Assembly (NCBI GenBank): GCA_963643985.1
Contig: CAVINP010000071.1
Span: forward strand, 1 to 10,210
DNA length: 10,210 nt
Origin: SFTH01 sp963643985
GTDB lineage: Bacteria; Bacillota; Clostridia; Christensenellales; Aristaeellaceae
Direction of reading: 5' to 3'
In this document: piece after piece, positions 1-5,287 of the stretch
How the letters are laid out: each line of letters begins with the position of its first letter
Position numbering within the stretch: position 1 is the stretch's first letter
Translations under genes and position numbers: made by a program
The notes under the pieces: generated by a model
Database searches by the model: none
What the model was told of the DNA's origin: nothing
Seen by the model: the letters and a program-made list of their open reading frames with translations, nothing else

Positions 1-90
1 ATTAAATCCATGCTCAAAGCTGGCATCATGGGCGAATGTGATGTAAACGAGGATGTCCGCAATCCTAAATCACACAAGTTTTTGCATTGA
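1..90 (+). CDS. 3' end of an unidentified gene (partial)
   Basis: Frame 1 is open from the window edge to a TGA at 88-90, giving 29 residues that end in KSHKFLH. The start lies outside the window, or an internal ATG at position 10 is used, in which case this would be a 26-residue peptide. The stop codon overlaps the TTG start of the next gene as TTGA, an arrangement typical of coupled translation within an operon. This overlap is the main reason to believe the frame is coding. The tail carries no recognisable motif, so no function can be given. A helicase or another member of the same cassette is possible, but this is only a guess from position. Confidence 0.4.
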   Translation: MKSMLKAGIMGECDVNEDVRNPKSHKFLH

Positions 91-971
91 AGCACAAAAT
101 ATGCAGGGCCTGCTCACTTTTTTCCGATTCTCCTGCCTCTGCCGCCGAAACGTATTTTTCGACTGTCCTGTCGCAGGAAACGGGAATCGAATGGTGGCGC
201 AGGAATCATTTGGCGTTGGTTGAGCCCTGGTTCATAGTACGCTATTGCCGAGAGCATCAGCTGCTTCCGGAAAGGGACGAGCCCTCCCCACCCGTTGAAC
301 CAATTGTGATTCTCCCGGAAAATGCGAGCAGTATCCGGCGCGCGCAGATAGGGCTGGAACGAGACATGTATTACCCGGAGGAAGGACTGCTGCGGATAGA
401 CAGCGCTGACAACACGGCATTGGCGGAAGCGTTGCAGAGCATGAATTTCTCCCCGACCGCGCAAGGCTGCCTTCGGAAGGTGGGAGAATGCAGCGGATCT
501 CTGCCCGATCGCGCTGCTGAAGCAGGGCTGGAATTATTGAAACGCGGATACTCGCTGTATCTCACAGATCGGGATGTGGCGGATAAGATCCGCATAGCAC
601 AGTTCACGCCTGTGCACCGCTACTGGATTCGGGAAACCAGCCGCCCGGATATTCTGCGCCTGACCTATCCGCGGGATAAAACGCTGCACCAATACGTCTG
701 CGCGGCGGGCGGCCGATGGAATGGCAAATATGTGGAATTTCCCATCGTCTGCTACGACCGTCTGGGCGACCTGATCCGGCTGTACGATTTTCATCTGACC
801 CGCACGGCGAATCAGCGTATCGACGCATGGCAGCGGGCCACGCGCCAGGCGGTGGTCTATCGGGTGCGGCGGGAGGAAGAGGGCAAGCCGCGCCCAACAG
901 CCGAGGACGTGTTTCAGCAGCTGCTTGCCCGCGAAATTGTCGTTCCGGACGACTTAAAGGACAGTGAATGA
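87..971 (+). CDS. HARP-like domain protein, partner of the downstream SNF2-like gene
   Basis: This is a 294-aa soluble protein with no signal peptide or membrane segment. Seen: around residues 205-240 it carries an LRLTYP..KTLHQYV segment, then GGRWNGKYVEFPI, then a YDRLGDLIRLYDFHLT stretch. That order (beta strand, 'GxRWn.....fP', then a helix ending near 'gF.L') resembles the HARP module of SMARCAL1-like SNF2 proteins and the companion proteins of SNF2 genes in bacterial mobile elements. The N-terminal 130 residues, with IEWWRRNHLALVEPWF, are unrecognised. The start is a TTG overlapping the upstream TGA; no good ribosome binding site precedes it, so translation is probably coupled, and the next in-frame ATG (367) would lose the N-terminus. 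The gene overlaps the SNF2-like gene by 8 nt. Known: HARP modules bind forked or single-stranded/duplex DNA and drive annealing. Inferred: it supplies DNA binding in trans to the next gene product. The HARP assignment is by pattern only. Confidence 0.6.
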   Translation: MKHKICRACSLFSDSPASAAETYFSTVLSQETGIEWWRRNHLALVEPWFIVRYCREHQLLPERDEPSPPVEPIVILPENASSIRRAQIGLERDMYYPEEGLLRIDSADNTALAEALQSMNFSPTAQGCLRKVGECSGSLPDRAAEAGLELLKRGYSLYLTDRDVADKIRIAQFTPVHRYWIRETSRPDILRLTYPRDKTLHQYVCAAGGRWNGKYVEFPIVCYDRLGDLIRLYDFHLTRTANQRIDAWQRATRQAVVYRVRREEEGKPRPTAEDVFQQLLAREIVVPDDLKDSE

Positions 972-2247
972 ACCGCTGCATCCCGCGCAGCTCTGGGCGA
1001 TCGAAAAGCTGAGTGCGCTGAAGGTCGGCGCATTGTATGTGGAGCGTCAGGAAGGCAAGCTGCGCGTCGTATCCGAGCTGATCCGCAGCCGGTTTGCGCG
1101 GCGGAAAATCGACCGGGTGGTGTGGCTGTGCACCCGCCGGCGGAAGGATCGAATCGAAGCGGGATGTCTTCGGTATCTTCCGGAGTTCAGGAAATCCATC
1201 CTCCTGTGCGGCCTGGAGAGCCTGTCCCATAATCTGGGGCTGTTTCTTGAGACACTGGGCTTCTGCGGCGGCGGTCAGACGATGACGGTGATCGACAACA
1301 GCCTGCTGATCAAGAACCCCAACGCACTGCGCACAAAGCGGGCGACCGAGATCAGCCTGCAATGCGAATACCGGCTGCTGGTCAGCGACGTGCCGCTGGC
1401 GAACCGTGCGTCGGACATGTTTTCTCAATGGTACGCGCTGGACTGGCGGATTCTGGGTTATCAGACCTACTGGGGCTTTTGCCTGAATCATGTGCGCGGA
1501 AGCCGCAGTCTGAACATGGACTATCTGAGCCGGGCGATCGCCCCCTACAGCGCGCAAATTTTGCGCGAAGAAGTTCAACAGGTTGCCGGACGCAGGGAAT
1601 ATGTCTGGAAGTTTCAGCTGCCGGCAGAGATTATGGCTCATTACCGGGAAGTTTCCGGCCGGTTCATGTACCGGGCACAGCAGTCCCCCATGGGCGTTTA
1701 TCGGATGCTGCAGGCCTGCCGGCAGGTGGCGTCCGGACGGCGGGTGATCCGGGATTATCCATTGGAAACGGAGCCGTTCTTTCGGAAGCGCGAAAAGGAC
1801 GCGCGATTTCAGGCGCTGCTGGAGGTATTGCGGCATTTTGAAGGGAAGAGGGTGCTGATCCTCAGCCACTATCGCTTTGAAGCGGAGAATGTGAAGGCAG
1901 GACTGGCAAGGCGCTTCGGCGCGCAGTGGGTTCATCCCTACGGCAACCGAAAAAAATTTGAGCCGCCGCCAGCCTATACCGTCATGAACCTCCAGGCGGA
2001 CGAATGGGAAACATCCCGGCTGAAAGCCAATGCTATCATCTATTACAGCAGCAACTGGAACTGGAAAAAGCGCCATGAGAAGGAAAGACAATGCCAGAAC
2101 GCGCTGGCGGACGGAGAAATCACGGTAGTCAGCCTGGTGGCGGCAGATGCCATTGAAATGCAGATACTGCGCTGCGTATGGAAAAAAGATCGCCTGATCC
2201 AGCAGCTCCGCAGGGAGCTTGCGCAGCGAACGGAGGATCAAACGTAG
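964..2247 (+). CDS. SNF2-family helicase homologue with degenerate ATPase motifs
   Basis: This 427-aa protein has the layout of a compact bacterial/phage SNF2 protein. Seen: LHPAQLWAIEKL (residues 5-16) matches the entry helix. VERQEGKLR (26-34) sits where a Walker A (MGTGKT) is expected. DNSLLIKN (111-118) replaces DESxxIKN, and YRLLVSDVPLANR (136-148) replaces the motif III 'LTGTP'. It is followed by FSQWYALDWRILGYQTYWGF, a typical SNF2 stretch. A RecA2-like half starts at about 297 (VLILSHYRFEAENV), with IIYYSSNWNWKKRHEKERQ near 357-375, but the RhhRxGQ arginine motif is absent. The fold therefore looks kept while ATP binding and hydrolysis are probably lost. The GTG start at 964 follows AAAGGA at a short distance and overlaps the previous gene; the stop is 2 nt before the next ATG. 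Inferred: a structural or DNA-targeting pseudo-helicase of the cassette rather than a motor. An ordinary pseudogene is less likely because the frame is intact. Confidence 0.7.
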   Translation: MNEPLHPAQLWAIEKLSALKVGALYVERQEGKLRVVSELIRSRFARRKIDRVVWLCTRRRKDRIEAGCLRYLPEFRKSILLCGLESLSHNLGLFLETLGFCGGGQTMTVIDNSLLIKNPNALRTKRATEISLQCEYRLLVSDVPLANRASDMFSQWYALDWRILGYQTYWGFCLNHVRGSRSLNMDYLSRAIAPYSAQILREEVQQVAGRREYVWKFQLPAEIMAHYREVSGRFMYRAQQSPMGVYRMLQACRQVASGRRVIRDYPLETEPFFRKREKDARFQALLEVLRHFEGKRVLILSHYRFEAENVKAGLARRFGAQWVHPYGNRKKFEPPPAYTVMNLQADEWETSRLKANAIIYYSSNWNWKKRHEKERQCQNALADGEITVVSLVAADAIEMQILRCVWKKDRLIQQLRRELAQRTEDQT

Positions 2248-2249
2248 CC

Positions 2250-3554
2250 ATGCCCAAGATATACAAAAGCCAGAATGTGCTGGACGCAGCTTTTGAACGC
2301 CTGCAGATCATCTTTTCGGAGTTTGAAAACATCTACTTTTCGGTGTCGGGCGGCAAGGATTCCAGCGTAATGGTACAGCTGGCGGAGCGCGTGGCGGCGC
2401 GGATGAACCGAACCTACGACGTGCTGTACATCGACTTTGAAGCGCAGTACGCCCACACCATCGCCCATATCGAGGAGCTCAAGAAGCTGCCGCATATCAG
2501 GACGTTCTATCATGTGGCGCTGCCCATGGCACTGCGCAACGCCGTGTCCATGCTGCAGCCCAAGTGGATCTGCTGGGACGAAGCAGCAAAGGAACTGTGG
2601 GTGCGTCCGCAGCCGAAGGACGCGATCACGGCGGACAACTGTCCCTGGCCCTGGTATCGCCGCGGCGAGGAATTCGAAGAATTCATCATCGAGTTTGCCG
2701 ACTGGTACCATGAAACCCACGCTGGCAAGGTGGCCTGCGGCGTGGGCATCCGGGCGGACGAAAGCCTGAACCGTTTCCAGACCATCGCCTTTTACGAGCG
2801 CAAGGAGGAATACGACGGCCATCATTGGACGACCAGGCTGAACGACGGAATTTACAACTTCTATCCCATCTACGACTGGCGCGTGGAGGATATCTGGGGC
2901 GCGGTCAGCCAGCTGAATCTCATGAGCAACGAGATCTACGAGCTGATGTACAAAAACGGGCTGAGCATTTACCAGCAGCGGCTGTGTCAGCCCTACGGCG
3001 ACGACCAGCGCAACGGCCTGGATCAGTTCAAGGCGCTGGAGCCGGAGACCTGGGAGAAGGTGCTCAACCGGGTGAACGGCGTAAACTTCGGCAACATCTA
3101 CTGCCGCACGACGGCGCTGGGCAACATCAAGTCCTTCAAGCCGGAGGGCATGGACTGGGAGCAGTACACCGTATTTCTGATGGAAAGCATCGGGCTGTAC
3201 AATCGGGAGCTGATGCTGCACTACTATGGGAAGATCAAAAAGTTCATCCGCTGGTATGAAAAGGAGGATGGAATCACGACGGCGGATATCCCCGGCGAGG
3301 CGGATATAAAATTGGAACAGCAGAAAAAGGCCATCAGCTGGCGGCGCATCGCCCGAGCGCTGGAAAAGAATGATTTTTACATGAAGCGGCTGTCCTTCTC
3401 CCAGACCAAATCGGACGCGGCAAAACTGGAAAAGTTCGTGAGGCACTGGAGCAACTTTCTCAACAGAGACACCGACACCAATGACCGGGATCTGCGCCGG
3501 TTCATAGAAAGGCAGGAGCTGGATGAAGATTTTGAAACTGAACCGGAAGAGTGA
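2250..3554 (+). CDS. PAPS-reductase-like PP-loop protein, DUF3440, IbrA type
   Basis: This 434-aa cytoplasmic protein belongs to the adenine nucleotide alpha-hydrolase / PAPS-reductase (CysH, DndC) superfamily. Seen: the PP-loop SGGKDSS at residues 33-39, which binds ATP pyrophosphate; VLYIDFEAQY just after it; GIRADES at 166-172; YPIYDWRVEDIW at 205-216; and the family tail LCQPYGDDQR...ALEPETWEKVLNRVNGVNFG. The C-terminal half is the DUF3440 part. The architecture matches E. coli IbrA. I chose ATG 2250, 2 nt after the SNF2-like stop and preceded by GGAGG at 2232-2236, over an in-frame ATG at 2178 inside the previous gene. Known: IbrA with IbrB raises expression of eib surface-protein genes in E. 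coli, and IbrA-like proteins are frequent on prophages; the chemistry is not established. Inferred: ATP-dependent activation or sulfur/nucleotide transfer, acting with the ParB-like protein encoded two genes downstream. Key PP-loop residues are all present, so it is probably active. Confidence 0.93.
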   Translation: MPKIYKSQNVLDAAFERLQIIFSEFENIYFSVSGGKDSSVMVQLAERVAARMNRTYDVLYIDFEAQYAHTIAHIEELKKLPHIRTFYHVALPMALRNAVSMLQPKWICWDEAAKELWVRPQPKDAITADNCPWPWYRRGEEFEEFIIEFADWYHETHAGKVACGVGIRADESLNRFQTIAFYERKEEYDGHHWTTRLNDGIYNFYPIYDWRVEDIWGAVSQLNLMSNEIYELMYKNGLSIYQQRLCQPYGDDQRNGLDQFKALEPETWEKVLNRVNGVNFGNIYCRTTALGNIKSFKPEGMDWEQYTVFLMESIGLYNRELMLHYYGKIKKFIRWYEKEDGITTADIPGEADIKLEQQKKAISWRRIARALEKNDFYMKRLSFSQTKSDAAKLEKFVRHWSNFLNRDTDTNDRDLRRFIERQELDEDFETEPEE

Positions 3555-3882
3555 GGATTTCTATCTGCATATGGGGCCTGTCTTTGGTTCCAGACGGGTG
3601 GACATGACGACCAGGGATCGCTTTTATGACGATGCGGACAAGCAGTGGTATGTGATTCCCAAGCGCGGCGCGGTGTCTCTGCGCGGAAATGCCATCCGCA
3701 ATTTCTGGGCAGTCGGCGATGAGACCGCAAACGCGCTGATTGCCGCAATTCTGGCGGACTATCCCCAGCTGGAAGGCATAGCGCCGAAGCAGTACGAGTC
3801 AAATTTTAAAGAAGCAGGCTTCCGAACCGAAAGCCATCGAAGAAATTTTATCAAGGTGTATCGCTATGAAAAGAAACGTTGA
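3523..3882 (+). CDS. Small conserved-looking protein between IbrA- and IbrB-like genes, possibly GNAT-derived
   Basis: This is a 119-aa basic soluble protein that I do not recognise with certainty. Seen: it starts at ATG 3523, inside the 3' end of the IbrA-like gene (32-nt overlap), with AGGAG at 3514-3518 just upstream, and it runs 17 nt into the IbrB-like gene. Residues 12-48 (DFYLHMGPVFGSRRV...FYDDADKQWYVI) look like the beta1-alpha1-beta2-beta3 opening of small GNAT proteins found in phage cassettes. The tail ESNFKEAGFRTESHRRNFIKVYRY resembles the closing 'GF....R.N.....R' of the same fold. The acetyl-CoA loop (Q/RxxGxG/A) is not evident, so an acetyltransferase activity cannot be claimed. 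Its position between two partners known to work together suggests a role in the same complex or pathway. Coding status is well supported by the double overlap and the ribosome binding site; function is unknown. Confidence 0.75.
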   Translation: MKILKLNRKSEDFYLHMGPVFGSRRVDMTTRDRFYDDADKQWYVIPKRGAVSLRGNAIRNFWAVGDETANALIAAILADYPQLEGIAPKQYESNFKEAGFRTESHRRNFIKVYRYEKKR

Positions 3883-4423
3883 TTTCCCTGTGCTGAATGT
3901 GCGGCTGGTTCCTGCCGACAAGATCGTCGCCAACGATTATAATCCCAACCGGATGGCCTCGCCGGAAATGCAGCTGCTGAAAATCTCCATTGAGGAGGAC
4001 GGCTATACCCAGCCCATCGTCACCTATTACAACGAGGAAAAGGATATCTACGAGGTGGTGGATGGCTTTCACCGCTGGCTGGTGAACAAGCTGTATTTCC
4101 ATCTGCCCGAGCTGCCGGTGACGGTGATCGACAAGCCCATCGATCAGCGCATCGCCAGCACCATTCGCCATAACCGCGCCAGGGGCACGCATCAGATCAT
4201 CGATATGTCCCAGATCGTATGCCGGCTGACCAGTCAGGGCTGGAGCGACGAGCGCATCTGCAAGTTTCTGGGGATGGAGCTGGACGAGGTGATCCGCCTG
4301 AAGCAGGTCAGCGGGCTCAGGGAGGCGTTTGCAAATCATATCTTTTCGCGGTCGTGGGAGGAATTTGAGCGGAGATTGCAGGAAGAAGGCGCAGAATCGC
4401 CCAACGAGCGTCATGGGGGATAA
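3866..4423 (+). CDS. ParB/Srx-fold protein, IbrB type
   Basis: This 185-aa protein has an N-terminal ParB/sulfiredoxin-like domain. Seen: the opening strand LVPADKI followed by DYNPN (24-28), DGYTQPIV (45-52), the nucleotide-contact motif VVDGFHRW (64-71) and RHNRARGTH (101-109), the counterpart of the ParB 'ExR..A' arginine box. Residues 113-150 form a helical segment with a likely helix-turn-helix (SDERICKFLGMELDEVIRLKQ region). AAGGTG at 3853-3858 supports the ATG at 3866, which overlaps the previous gene by 17 nt. Known: the ParB fold binds nucleotides (CTP in true ParB) and DNA; IbrB in E. coli works with IbrA on eib expression. It lacks the long C-terminal dimer domain of chromosome-partition ParB and there is no ParA gene beside it, so plasmid or chromosome segregation is unlikely. 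Inferred: a DNA-binding or nucleotide-binding partner of the IbrA-like enzyme. It is the last gene of the compact operon; no clear terminator hairpin follows. Confidence 0.9.
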   Translation: MKRNVDFPVLNVRLVPADKIVANDYNPNRMASPEMQLLKISIEEDGYTQPIVTYYNEEKDIYEVVDGFHRWLVNKLYFHLPELPVTVIDKPIDQRIASTIRHNRARGTHQIIDMSQIVCRLTSQGWSDERICKFLGMELDEVIRLKQVSGLREAFANHIFSRSWEEFERRLQEEGAESPNERHGG

Positions 4424-4485
4424 ATTGCAACGACCGCAGTGCTTATAATGTAAGGGAAAATTAACAGATTCCATTCGTTGCGCTA

Positions 4486-4514
4486 TTGACAAGGTATGTA
4501 AAGTACGATATAAT
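4486..4514 (+). promoter_or_regulatory. Consensus sigma-A promoter of the TetR-family gene
   Basis: TTGACA at 4486-4491 and TATAAT at 4509-4514 are separated by exactly 17 nt, so both hexamers match the vegetative consensus. Transcription would start near 4520-4523, about 40 nt before the TetR-family ATG at 4559. This marks the start of a new transcription unit after the IbrA/IbrB cassette. A promoter this strong in front of a repressor gene usually implies that it is held down by the repressor itself; that part is inference. Confidence 0.85.
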
Positions 4515-4526
4515 AGAATTGATTCT
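4515..4526 (+). promoter_or_regulatory. Candidate operator palindrome at the transcription start
   Basis: AGAAT-TG-ATTCT is a perfect 5-2-5 inverted repeat directly after the -10 box, covering the expected transcription start. Binding of a dimeric regulator here would block the promoter, which fits autorepression by the TetR-family protein encoded next. The arms are short for a TetR operator (commonly 15 bp or more), so chance cannot be excluded. A short GTA-AAG-TAC symmetry lies inside the spacer at 4498-4506 and may contribute. Confidence 0.35.
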
Positions 4527-4558
4527 GAACGTGAGGTGAGGAAGGAGACGTCGTATCC

Positions 4559-5248
4559 ATGAAGCGAGTTCACGACAGCGCAGCCGCCCGGAAGAGAATA
4601 CTGTCCACCAGCGTGCGCCTTTTCCTGGAGCAGGGCTACGGCAAGACAACGCCGAGGCAGATTCTGGAGGGAGCGAAGGTCAGCGCCGGCTGCTTCTACA
4701 ACATCTTCCCCTCCAAGAGCGCGGTGCTGTCGGCGCTGTGCGAGTTCATGTTTGAAAACCAGTTTGCGATTGCCGAGACCATCGCTGGAAGGGAGGCGAG
4801 CGGGCCGCTTCTGTACAGCGCGGAGACGGCCATTCAGCTCGCGCTTGCGGAAGCGAATGAAAATCTTCGCGAGATTTACGCGCTGGTCTATACGGAACCC
4901 GCTCTATTGGATATGGTGCAGCGTCGGATGACGGCGGAGCTTCCGCGTCTCTTCGGCGCATATCTGCCGGAGAGCGGGGAGAGCGATTTTTACGAGCTGG
5001 AGCTCGGCACGTCCGCGATCATGCGCGGCTACATGGTCAAGGCGTGCGACGAGACGTTTCCGCTGGAACGGAAGCTGGAGCGCTTCCTGCGCATGAGTCT
5101 TCAGGCCTACGCCGTGCCGGAGGAGGAAATCGACCGGGTGATTGATACCGTTCTGGCGCTGGATATCCGCGGGATTGCGAATAAGGTGATGCAAGAGCTC
5201 TTTGCTGAGCTTGAGGTGCGATTCGATTTCAAACTGACCGCCCATTGA
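4559..5248 (+). CDS. TetR/AcrR-family transcriptional regulator
   Basis: This is a 229-aa one-domain repressor. Seen: residues 10-56 form the TetR N-terminal domain (RKRILSTSVRLFLEQGYGKTTPRQI, then AGCFYNIFPSKSAVL), with the helix-turn-helix at about 30-50 and the conserved FY.(Y/I)F.SK segment at 46-53. The rest is an all-helical ligand-binding and dimerisation domain with no family-specific motif, so the ligand is unknown. AAGGAG at 4542-4547 lies about 11 nt before the ATG. The gene has its own consensus promoter and a short palindrome at the start site. The next gene begins 39 nt after the stop with its own strong ribosome binding site, so the two are probably co-transcribed. Inferred: local autoregulator that also controls the exported Cys/His-repeat protein. 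Family assignment is firm; target and effector are inference. Confidence 0.9.
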   Translation: MKRVHDSAAARKRILSTSVRLFLEQGYGKTTPRQILEGAKVSAGCFYNIFPSKSAVLSALCEFMFENQFAIAETIAGREASGPLLYSAETAIQLALAEANENLREIYALVYTEPALLDMVQRRMTAELPRLFGAYLPESGESDFYELELGTSAIMRGYMVKACDETFPLERKLERFLRMSLQAYAVPEEEIDRVIDTVLALDIRGIANKVMQELFAELEVRFDFKLTAH

Positions 5249-5287
5249 ACCCCGTCATTCCATGAGTTCGAAAGGAGTGTTTCCCTG

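Noticed and set aside
604..2241. Long antisense open frame of 545 codons opposite the HARP-like and SNF2-like genes
   Set aside because: It is a mirror of GC-rich codon use on the + strand. It has Pro/Gln/His-rich low-complexity content, no recognisable domain and no promoter or ribosome binding site of its own.
2178..2249. Earlier in-frame ATG start for the IbrA-like gene at 2178
   Set aside because: It would add 24 residues inside the SNF2-like coding region without a family match; ATG 2250 has GGAGG upstream and follows the previous stop by 2 nt.
2238..3446. Antisense open frame of 402 codons opposite the IbrA-like gene
   Set aside because: The + strand product is clearly real (PP-loop and family motifs); the antisense product has no domain.
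3866..4423. Chromosome or plasmid partition ParB
   Set aside because: It is short, without the usual dimerisation domain, has no ParA neighbour and no parS-like sites seen; IbrA linkage fits IbrB better.
4425..4449. Second possible promoter: TTGCAA at 4425-4430 and TATAAT at 4444-4449
   Set aside because: The spacer is only 13 nt, too short for sigma-A; the 4486-4514 promoter is far better.
4427..4481. Inverted repeat GCAACGA / TCGTTGC as terminator or attachment site
   Set aside because: The arms are only 7 bp, separated by 41 nt, with no T tract and no second copy found; chance is likely.
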